Positions 37,801 through 45,994 of a DNA stretch of 64,000 bases are shown here, piece by piece. The stretch spans positions 15,972,417 through 16,036,416 of the forward strand of contig OY727101.1 of NCBI GenBank assembly GCA_963402885.1. The letters are read 5' to 3'. The translations under genes and the position numbers were made by a program. The notes under the pieces are model-generated. The model did no database searches and was not told the DNA's origin. It saw nothing but the letters and a program-made list of their open reading frames with translations. The stretch is from Antedon bifida. Lineage: Eukaryota; Echinodermata; Crinoidea; Comatulida; Antedonidae. The stretch's first letter is position 1. Each line of letters opens with the position of its first letter.

Positions 37801-40800
37801 AGTAACATATAATAATAAATGGACACCTGTCAGCAAAACATTAAGATATAATCAGGAAAAGAACAGATACCTGTATGCAAATTGATTATGCATAAAACAA
37901 AACAATGTATAATCTGAAATAGAATAAACACCTGTATGCAAAAATCTAAATAAACTATTTATTATCTTCCCAATCTCAAACACACCACTTGATTAATTGC
38001 GGAATATATTCTCTTTCTATAATTTCCAGTGGGTTTGGTCATTTGCTATAATATTACTATAGAAGAAGTAAAACCTTTTTTTTTTTTTGGTATTTGTAGG
38101 TTTTGAAGGACTGTCTTGTGCAATTAAAAGGCCTTGAAGCTGATGAGGAAGATGGAACAGGTATGAGAACCAAAGACAAATATATTTAATTAAATCAAAT
38201 CTTTTGATTGCAGTTACAAGTTTGTTTTTGAGCTCCTAGCTAAATAAATTTTCATTGATAAGAGTTTATTCACAGCTTCTTTCCTGCTGGTAAATACTTC
38301 CTCTTGCGTTTCAAATAACTAGTTATTTAGTAATAATCGTGTTTATTCTAAAAATTAATTTCCAGAAGGCGATTTAGAAATGAAGATTCAACAGTTAATG
38401 GATGTTTCTAAGATCAATACTCGGTTGGCAGCAACAGAAGAAGAGAGACAGCGGCTGGAGAACAGCCTACAAGAACAAACGTCTCAAAGACAACTTCTAG
38501 ATAGTAAGATTTTTAAGTCGATATATATTTAAGTAAAATAAATAGATTTTATACCTCTATGGTACAACCTAGGCCATGAATCATTGACTTATGATATCAT
38601 TGATTTAGTTTTATATCTCCATTGTTGTACTACTATTCACCTAAAAGGTTAAACAAGAGTTTAAGTCTTTAAAAATCACAAACTTCATAAAGTGATGCTA
38701 AACTCTATCTGGTCTGCAAGCAAGATAATATATAATTATAATCTAGAAAACTGTATAGAACCCCATCTTATATTTGCTTTATATTGGACCTCTATTATCC
38801 CACAGACCAAGTAGAAGATTTAAAGCTACAACTTAAAGGATTAACTGGTGAATTTAGCAAAGTTCAAGGGGCACACAATCAAGCCGAATCAAAACATGAG
38901 GTATTACAGCAGTACTGGAAAGAACGAGAGACAGAACTGCAAAGGTATGCTGATAATGTGTTTATAAACTCTTCTTTATTTAAGTTATTCTACTTCTCAT
39001 AGAATCATCAAGTTCTTCTGTACTTATTATTTCTTCATTGTTTTCAACAGGAAACTAGGAGTAACCGATGCCAAAAATATCGAATTAAATCAACAGTTAG
39101 ATGATTATAGGAAAAACTCTACAGATGCGCAAGAAGATTCTGCGAACTATAGGTAATTGCCTTGGTTTGTGTACTAGCCTAATTGGCTCCCAAATTTCTT
39201 GCTCAGATAATTATCTTTTTCAAATATTATCTTCATTTTTGCTTTTTGATAATTTCTTGTGTAAACAATTTTAAATACATGTTGGTCACGTAATATCCTA
39301 TATGACACATGTTAATAGACCAAATAGGAAAATCTCTACAGATGCACAAGAAGATTCTTTAAACTATAGGTAATTGCCTTGGTTTGTGTACTAACCTAAA
39401 GGGCTAGTTGAATATTGAGTGTACTAGCCCGCTATTTCTGTAGGCCATAATAACCTGATATTAAACATCATTGCAATGGTCTTGTGTTGAGCCTGATTAA
39501 GATAAATGTTCCTCCCAAATTTCAATATGTTCTTGCTCAGACAATTATCTTTTTCAAATATTATCTTCATTTTTCTTTTTGATAATGGCATGTGTAAAAA
39601 ATGTGAAATATGTGGTGATATCCTATATGACACATGTTAATAGGCCAAATACTTCAGGTCAGATCATAGCGTACATCCAATTTTCGCTCACATATTTTAA
39701 CGTGTCTGCATGACGAGTATTAAATCTATTTAGATTTGATTGTCTAGTGAGTTTTGATTAAATTTTTGTATTTTAGAAAGCAAGTTAAAAACCTGATGGA
39801 TGAAATGGAGAAACAAAAGCAGAGTCTGAGTAAAGAGGTGGAGTGTGTTATAAAATCAACTAATTTTTTATATTTAAACATCATATTGCATATTCCATTA
39901 ATAACTCTGTATTTCCATAATAATTTATTTTATTTATAAAACATTTTGATTACCTCAGGTTGCTGCCCAAGAACAAAAGGCTCACAACAATTGGGTAAGT
40001 TAATAAAATATTAAATTTATAAATAGTTGTGCTTTGACGTTAGCAGATTTATTTATTAAAACATTTTTAAAATATTGCTAAAAATAAAGCACTTGGTCCA
40101 TAAACGTCTCAAAGACAAGATAATTATTATTAAGAGAAAAACAGATTTTAATGAAACAATATTTGATTTCCAGATTGCTGCAAAGAAGTCTGAACGAGAA
40201 TTACAGGAAGCTAAAAATGATGCAGCTCTTTTACGGCAAAGGTCAGTTGATTCTTTATTAAGAAAATATTAATTTGATTAAAAAACAAATTTTGTAAATG
40301 TAAATAATTATACTACCCAATTGAATTAAGCATTCTTTTATGATAATTTTTCGTTTCATTTTTAAAAATTTTTTTCAGGTTGACAGAACTTGAAGGGCGT
40401 AAAGCTCCAAATGAGAACGTTCCAGTAGTTAAACCTTCCCCCTCTGCTCCTTCTCCACATCGTAAGAATGTTTTCATTTATTCATGTTTCTACATATCAA
40501 ACCGGTCATTTTGATAAATCGGACAACTTTTGTAGTTAACTCTGATAATAACCAGATTTCAGCAGCGTGTATATAAATCATAAAGGGCATCTTTTATTGC
40601 ATGTGCCTTCAAATAATTAGATATATGTTTAAAAACAATAAATAAACAGAATTTTGTTTTAGGTCCAAAAACAAAATGATCTAATTTCTTTATACTGAAA
40701 TTTCTTTGTTTAAAGAATAGATATTTGGGACAAAGTATCCAATTGTAACGGAACATTGAACGTTTTTTGTTTATTTTTATAGCAACGTCGACTGGAAGAG

Positions 40801-41956
40801 GTGGCCAATCAAGGTAGTGTTATTGTTTCTTTCATTCGTGTCACTTCAGGGGTTTCGTAGTTTCATTTTCTTTTTTTTCTGGTCTAATGATGGGATTTTT
40901 CATTATGACAAGAAATGCAGTAAAGCAATAACTATGAGTAAAAAGAGGCTTATTACATCCTGTTGTGTAATTGTTATTGAAAATATTGATATTTACAGTG
41001 AACGTGGAAGTACTAGACGCGGGCCCAGCAGGAACAGCATTGCAGACATCCCTTCACCTCCATTCCTGGACAACCATCGACCAGGCTCACCACCGAGACG
41101 TCGTACACCTCCAGGAATGTACGGTCCTCCACCACCACTTCATCCGGATGAGTTCCGTGGATTTCCTCCACCATCAGATTACCGCCCTCCACCTCTTGGG
41201 CATTTTGATGATTTCGATCCACATCTAGGCCCTCGACCAGGATTCCCAGGGGATATGGACATGATGAGGCCTCCATTCCCGGATATGGAATTTGACGGAA
41301 TGCGTCCACCACTTGGTCCGGATCATCCTGGAATGTTTTCACCACTCATGTTTCCTTCCCCAGGTGATCATCGTTTCCCACCTCCTGGTGGAATGCCTCC
41401 TCCAGGTGGAATGCTGCCTCCTGGTGGAATGCCTCCTCCTGGTGGAATGCCTCCTCCTGGTGGAATGCCTCCTCCTGGTGCAATGCCTCCTCCAGGTGCA
41501 ATGCCACACACAGGTGAATATATAGTTAAACTATAAATTTAATTAATACAAATAAAGTAGAACCATCTTAAACAGCCACCTTCAGCAACCAAGAAAGTGT
41601 CCCTTTAATAGTGCTGTCCCGTTAATAGGGCGTCCCCTAAATAGAGGTGTCCCTGAACAGAGGTTGGCTGTAGATAAAATAACCATGTTAAATCGTCCAA
41701 TATCAATTCTTTATTTTCAAAAGGAATGCGTCCACCCTCGGGATTACGACACGGTAATGAAAGATTTGGTAATCAGAGAACGTCATCACCATCGGAGGCA
41801 GAACTGATGAAAGTTATACCGCCACCAACTGTAAGTATTAATGCACTTTTAATTCATTTATTTATGTGATTGTGATTTTGTTCTGTTCCAAAGATTGGCT
41901 TTAATTCATAACATAATATTCTCTTATAGGGTTTACCACAGTCAAAAGGTGTGTGA
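19805..41956 (+). CDS. MIA3: Giant MIA3/TANGO1 ER export receptor, 27 coding exons, ~4,136 residues
   Basis: Coding exons: 19805-19907, 21181-21314, 21459-21554, 22452-23604, 23819-29404, 30648-33748, 35117-35266, 35484-35600, 35909-35933, 36104-36192, 36373-36450, 36589-36771, 37264-37368, 37468-37499, 37598-37688, 38100-38160, 38366-38503, 38806-38944, 39051-39152, 39777-39837, 39959-39994, 40174-40241, 40379-40461, 40783-40813, 40999-41513, 41724-41830 and 41930-41956; every phase agrees. Order: signal peptide (1-20); MIA-type SH3 (about 24-108: FRLCTDPKCQ, FEKGEDILIFSRG, WGGQ, VLGYFPKNF); Q/E/P-rich lumenal part; a series of C-x15-C modules (about 1200-2000); E/K/R-rich coiled coil (2540-2890); membrane helix (about 3455-3480); cytosolic coiled coils (3490-3870); proline-rich tail with GGMPPP repeats. 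TANGO1 at ER exit sites couples bulky cargo such as collagens to COPII through Sec23. Human TANGO1 is about 1,900 residues, so this one is roughly twice as long, almost all lumenal. An AATAAA lies at about 42084. Confidence 0.93.
20951..21056. mobile_element. Palindromic MITE family 1, copy in TANGO1 intron 1
   Basis: TAGCTCTATCTACACTATCAAACTT on the left and AAAGTTTGATAGTCTAGACAGAGCTTTAG on the right form the inverted ends, with a shorter interior than other copies. It is flanked by pogo-like MITE text (CCCCTGAATAGAGGTTGGTC; TAGAGGTGTTCCCTGAAT), suggesting insertion into an older element. Confidence 0.7.
22000..22135 (+). mobile_element. Probable retroposed 3' end with AAAT-repeat tail
   Basis: Sequence resembling an mRNA or LINE 3' end (TGTAAATAAACGTTATCAGCC ... 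CCTGAATAAATTT) is followed by AAATAAATAAATAAATAA and an A run to about 22131. It sits in TANGO1 intron 3 in sense orientation. Family not identified; no target-site duplication established. Confidence 0.4.
23068..23363 (+). repeat. 60-bp in-frame tandem repeats in TANGO1 exon 4
   Basis: Five units of 20 codons, consensus EEPTGQEEEPLQPKEAVQTP, with the last three almost identical. They lie in the Q/E/P-rich lumenal segment and preserve the reading frame. Confidence 0.9.
24658..24960 (+). repeat. ~54-57-bp in-frame tandem repeats in TANGO1 exon 5
   Basis: Five to six units of consensus EVEPAKEQEHVPVKETES with small length changes, all in multiples of three. An acidic, probably disordered lumenal spacer. 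Confidence 0.88.
25918..28110 (+). repeat. Series of divergent C-x15-C modules encoded in TANGO1 exon 5
   Basis: At least 17 clean copies of C-(P/L/Q)-N-x-V-L-x-x-F-L-P-x-H-K-x-K-C, for example CPNMVLDIFIPMHKLKC, CLNYFLEMFLPSHKLKC and CVNYILMLLVPENKQVC. In the later part they are spaced about 28-35 residues. Looser relatives occur before (CPNIFLSWFKSAFHC near 25114) and after (CLNTFLNMLDLNPYC near 29015). The paired cysteines lie in the ER lumen, so intramodule disulphides are plausible. Confidence 0.85.
25985..26660 (+). repeat. 171-bp near-identical tandem repeats (57 codons) in TANGO1 exon 5
   Basis: Units starting AAACATTAGAGAAACTGTTG at about 25992, 26163, 26334 and 26505 are spaced exactly 171 bp and differ by only a few bases. 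Each encodes one C-x15-C module (CPNTVLTVFQPIAHKMC) plus an ANIRETVEAEDTTPTLLNKT-type linker. Near-identity suggests recent unequal exchange or gene conversion. Confidence 0.95.
31300..31920 (+). repeat. QEQLRREEEKR-type coiled-coil repeats in TANGO1 exon 6
   Basis: Degenerate 30-60-bp units encoding E/K/Q/R-rich heptad-like text (RQEQLRLEEEKQEQDKLEIE). This is the longest charged single-helix or coiled-coil stretch of the lumenal region. The long minus-strand open frames here are shadows of the purine-rich coding strand. Confidence 0.85.
33749..35116. other. TANGO1 intron 6, last intron before the membrane segment
   Basis: 1.37 kb of AT-rich sequence between the last lumenal exon and the exon leading to the membrane helix. 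A PAT-type inverted repeat fragment (GCAGTTACTGCAGTAACT, 35002-35019) matches the ends of the MITE at 57379. In vertebrates a short TANGO1 lacking the lumenal part exists, so an internal promoter here is conceivable, but I see no specific sign. Confidence 0.35.
37016..37228. repeat. Tandem repeat of ~16-18 bp (AAACCGTTAAAA-type) in a TANGO1 intron
   Basis: About a dozen degenerate units such as CTATTAAACCGTTAAAAA and TCTATTGAACCGTTAAA fill the middle of the intron before exon 37264-37368. Confidence 0.85.
37689..37960. repeat. Five degenerate ~50-60-bp repeats starting at the donor of a TANGO1 exon
   Basis: Units share GTATAATCAGGAAAAGAATT, GACACCTGTATG and AAAACAAAAC blocks. The first begins at the exon's GTATTG donor. 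Confidence 0.75.
39094..39660 (+). repeat. Tandem duplication covering part of a TANGO1 exon and its downstream intron
   Basis: The exon end at 39094-39152 plus intron up to about 39318 is repeated from about 39319 to 39660. The second copy repeats the exon text (GAAAATCTCTACAGATGCACAAGAAGATTC, 39328-39369), the same donor GTAATTGCCTTGG, and the downstream CCTATATGACACATGTTAATAG. Confidence 0.88.
41385..41500 (+). repeat. GGMPPP repeats in the TANGO1 proline-rich tail
   Basis: About seven to eight 15-18-bp units (GGTGGAATGCCTCCTCCT) encode GGMPPP. PPP motifs of this type in TANGO1/cTAGE5 are known Sec23-binding elements. Confidence 0.88.
41558..41675. mobile_element. Pogo/Tigger-like MITE copy in a late TANGO1 intron
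   Basis: Starts AGTAGAACCATCTTAAACAGCC and has AAGTGTCCCTTTAATAG, GTCCCCTAAATAGAGGTG and GAGGTTGGCTGTAG. It resembles the complete copy at 63397 but with decayed ends. Confidence 0.55.
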
Positions 41957-42944
41957 ACAAATCTATGTTAGTTCAATGGAAAACGCTTTAGTTTAACTCA
42001 ACAAGTGCAATGACAGTCAGTTTAGAAGAAAACTGTACTACTTATGTATGCAACACTTCCAGATTAAAGTGCTGGGATTCCGTAAAATAAATTAAAATTG
42101 CTATATACCTTAAATCAGCCAGACTCATCATAAACTAAAGCAATATGTGTTTAAAAACAAATTCAGTGCTCAACACTGTAACAAATATGTCAAAAAAACC
42201 CATAATTTTTAATATAATTTATTTTATATGCTTAGATTTTTAAGAATGTTTGTGTTTAGAAAAGGTGCTTGTAACATTAACTGCAGCCAATCCAATTTAA
42301 TTTTAACACAGCTAGAACTATATCTGTGAATTTCCGATAACAGTAATTTATAAATGCTGTAAATGTGAATTGTATTCCTTTGATCATTTGAGGAAGACAT
42401 AATTATAAAGAAATAATTGATTTATTATCACAAGTAATTTAAATGTGCAAATGAAATTATAAATTCTGTGGTTACTTGGTGTACCTTTGGAGCTATTCTG
42501 TTTGGGTACTGGTAAAGCATCAGAGCCAAAAATTTGCAGCCGATCCCCACCCCTAAATTTCGCAAATTGTAATGCAAAAGATAGGACATCAAATTAAGCT
42601 CAGCCCTTCAGTCCACCATTTTTAGGACCTGCCACCCCCTCCCCCTATTTCAACATCCTGAATCCGCCAATGGATACATTAAAAACTGGGTTTGGGTAAG
42701 TAAGAAACCAAAGCTTCCGATTCAGATTTTTGAATGAATTAAAATAACTATAATAAATTGTTGGTTGTTATCTAGAGAAGTGTTTGACATTTTTATTTTA
42801 TTGTTGTACTATGTACATTGAGGTTTAAATGTTATTAAGTATATAAAATAATTTGTGTTTAATTTCTTGGTTCGTGATTTGTTTACATCACTTTATATAG
42901 GCTATATAAAGTGATGCTATTTGCACACATTTTTACAATGATAC
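41957..42944. other. TANGO1 3' UTR and spacer to the satellite block
   Basis: An AATAAA at about 42084 may end the TANGO1 transcript. The patch at about 42490-42680 has a different, C-rich texture (CCACCCCCTCCCCCTATTTC) and looks like an old repeat. A 30-bp direct or inverted GCTATATAAAGTGATG-type motif lies at 42890-42920. No gene was seen. Confidence 0.4.
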
Positions 42945-43260
42945 TATAGTACAGGGATTTTTTCACAAAATGGCCAAAATATGCACTTTTTAAAAAACTG
43001 TTATTATGCAATAATATTGCTATATATGTGCATATATTGCGTTATAATTATCTTACAGACGTATAGTACCCATTCATGCCAAAAAATAAAAAGGTCGAAA
43101 TTTGCCTATTTTTCGAAAAAATCCCTGTACTATATACTACAGGGATTTTTTCAAAAAATGACCAAAATACCCACTTTTTAAAAAACTATTATTATGCAAT
43201 AATATTGCTATATATGCCCATATATTGGAAAAAATGGCCAAAATATGCACTTAAAATTTT
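42945..43260. repeat. Left edge of the satellite block: diverged palindromic variant (type B)
   Basis: Two units share the ends AGTACAGGGATTTTTT / AAAAAATCCCTGTACTAT with the main monomer, but their interiors contain TTATTATGCAATAATATTGC and CATATATTGCGTTATAATTA. The same variant recurs, inverted, at 56190-57065. Confidence 0.78.
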
Positions 43261-44360
43261 CGAAAAATGACCAATTTTCAGAGTCGAATAATGGGTTCTG
43301 CGCATGCCAATTATGCTATAGTAACCAGTTTTATCGAAAAATAAAAAGGTCGAATATTGACCATTTTAAAAAAAAATCCCTGTACTATAATTTTCGAAAA
43401 ATGGCCAATTTTTCGACCCTTTTATTTTTTGACATAAATGGTTACTATAGCATAATAAACATGCGCAGAGTCGAATAATGCGTTCTGCGCATGTCAACTG
43501 TGCTATAGTAACCAGTTTTATCGAAAAATAAAAAGGTCGAAAATTGACCATTTTTTGAAAAAATCTCTGTACTAGCACAGGGAAATTTTCGAAAAATGGC
43601 CAATTTTCGACCCTTTTATTTTTTGACATAAATGGTTACTATAGCATAATAAACATGCGCAGAGTCGAATAATGGGTTCTGCGCATGTCAATTGTGCTAT
43701 AGTAATCAGTTTTATCGAAGAATAAAAAGGTCAAAAATTGAGCAATTTTTGAAAAAGTCCCTGTACTATAGCACAGAGAAATTTTCGAAAAATTGCCAAT
43801 TTTCGACCCTTTTATTTCTTGACATAAATGGTTACTATAGCATAATAAACATGCGCAGAGTCGGATAATAGGTTCTGCGCATGTCAATTGTGCTATAGTA
43901 ACCAGTTTTATCGAAAAATAAAAAGGTCGAAAATTTACAATTTTTTGAAAAAATCCCTGTACTATAGTACAGGAAAATTTTCGAAAAACGGCCAATTTTC
44001 GACCCTTTTATTTTTTGACATAAATGGTTACTATAGCATAATAAACATGCGCAGAGTCGAATAATGCGTTCTGCGCATGTCAACTGTGCTATAGTAACCA
44101 GTTTTATCGAAAAATAAAAAGGTCGAAAATTGACCATTTTTTGAAAAAATCTCTGTACTATAGTACAGGGAAATTTTCGAAAAATAGCAAATTTTCGACC
44201 CTTTTATTTTATGACATAAATGGTTACTGTAGCATAATAAACATGCGCAGAGTCGAATAATGGGTTCTGCGCATGTCAATTGTGCTATAGTAACCAGTTT
44301 TATCGAAAAATAAAAAGTTCGAAAATTGACCATTTTTTGAAAAAATCCCTGTATTATAGT
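43261..44360. repeat. Left satellite array: about five to six ~196-bp palindromic monomers (type A)
   Basis: The landmark CATAATAAACATGCGCAGAG recurs near 43450, 43646, 43842, 44038 and 44234, exactly 196 bp apart. Each monomer reads CAGGGAAATTTTCGAAAAAT ... GGTTACTATAGCA | centre | TGCTATAGTAACCA ... AAAAAATCCCTGTACTAT, so it is one long inverted repeat with a second hairpin (TGCGCAGA/TCTGCGCA) at its centre. Open frames across it are artefacts. Confidence 0.92.
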
Positions 44361-44409
44361 ACTACAAATAACCCAATGTGTGCTGTAGAATTGGACAATG
44401 AATTGAACA

Positions 44410-44560
44410 ACTGATTGACCAATCAGAGCAGCGGAAAGCGTTCCAAAAGTTGAACAATCAGAGCACTGAAAAGTGACGTAAGCAGAGCCTTAGAAAAGTG
44501 TTCCAAATGTCGTCATTTTGACCAATCAGAACACTGAAAAGTGACGTAATTAATATCTGA
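44410..44560 (+). promoter_or_regulatory. Promoter-like region with duplicated CCAAT plus CRE modules
   Basis: GACCAATCAG occurs at 44417-44426 and 44520-44529, and a third CAATCAG at about 44454. TGACGTAA (CRE/ATF-like) occurs at 44474-44481 and 44542-44549. CAATCAGA(G/A)CACTGAAAAGT followed by the CRE is a direct repeat 68-69 bp apart. It lies upstream of a probable non-coding first exon (donor GTAAGAG at about 44734). Confidence 0.6.
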
Positions 44561-44734
44561 CTTCCACAAGTTTTTCACAACACAAACAATGATGAGATTT
44601 TGTCCAGATTTACATGCGACAACATCTTTTTACAAATCCTCTAGACTTATTATTATTATTATTAATTTCAAGGCGAATTCTGGTAGTAGCTGTATTCAAC
44701 TCGAACGTGTACTTGCATTAAAGGTAAGAGCGAA

Positions 44735-45860
44735 ATTGATTTCATGCATTTAAAGTGTTGATAACTTGTTTGGCCTAGGCCGTGACTATGGCCTAGCAAA
44801 TGTGTTTGTATGGGTGCCAGCCCCGCGGTCGACGCTAATTCTTGTTGGCGGTCTGCTCTGTGGGGTAAAATGCATTTGCTATTATTACTTCCCCCCCTAA
44901 TTACCAATAGGCCTACATATATTTCATAAAGTATTAACAATAACGCATGCCTTTATAGGTTAGTTAGGGTTTAGATATAGTGTCACTCGACACTTACTTT
45001 AATTAATGTATTTACTATATAGGCCGCCTAGGCTAGGCTAGATAGAAAGACTTTTTTGGTTGCCATGAATTGTAAGTCAAACCATGGGCCTGCAAGGGCT
45101 ATAGGCCCTAGTAAGATGCTATACTTACTTAAGGCTCCCTGTTATTTTTTTTCTTCAAAACTTATCTACTACGGGTAGTTAGATAGACTAGGCCTAGGCT
45201 TAGATTAGTATTTATCGATTTAGTTTAAAGTAAGCTATTCTTCAAAGTTTAATTTATTTAATATTTTAACAATCCTACTACTAGTTAGACTAGCCTATGT
45301 AGCCTGTAATAGATTTTAGGCCTAACATAATTTTAAACTATAAAAAACTAAATGTGTGCTGTATCAGAATAGCATCCATGGGAAACAGACTAAGCCTTCT
45401 AATTGATAGATAAACAATTTAACTTTTATTATAATGATTGTTTAATTAAGTGTAGGCTTCTACTCTTTGATCTAAAGCATTCGTTTAATTAGGCAATCAA
45501 CTGTATTTGTGGATTTAGATAAGATTCTCAAATAATTTGATTGCATTAAAGGAAGTGCTCAGGGATCAAAGAGTTAATACATACACTGTTTAATAAACAA
45601 AGATTATTCAATTTACTCTAATTTATGTTGTAATTCTTTATATAGTTTTGTTAATTGAAAAAAAAACATAATTATTCATATGTAATATTTTCTTAATTTA
45701 ATTTAGATAAAATAGTTTGTTCTTAGTAGATATGTTTTAATGCTATGTGATTCATTTTATTAATATTTTACATTTAAAGTCTTGGTCTACTATTAATTAT
45801 TACTTGAGAAATTTTAACCCACAGATATTTTATTTAGATTTGATTTTCCTTTATTTACAG
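44735..45860. other. First intron of the transposase-type gene
   Basis: About 1.1 kb of AT-rich DNA with several AGGCCTA patches and no repeats of note. It is followed by a small non-coding exon (45861-45901) and the acceptor at 45973. A frame opened by an ATG at 44589 cannot be joined in phase to the main coding region, so it would be an upstream frame only. Confidence 0.45.
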
Positions 45861-45994
45861 CCATTTACTACAACTGCACGGTGCACAGTGGCATTATACG
45901 GGTAACATTTTCTTTTATCACATACTTTACTTACATATATTTTTGCCTTTGATCAGTTTTTTTAGTTTTGCAGGTGTTCAATAGACAGTACAGT

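Noticed and set aside
44589-44733. Possible N-terminal coding exon of the transposase-type gene starting with MMRFCPDLHATT
   Set aside because: It ends at a good donor, but joining it through 45861-45901 to 45974 gives an immediate stop. The main ATG at 45995 is therefore preferred.
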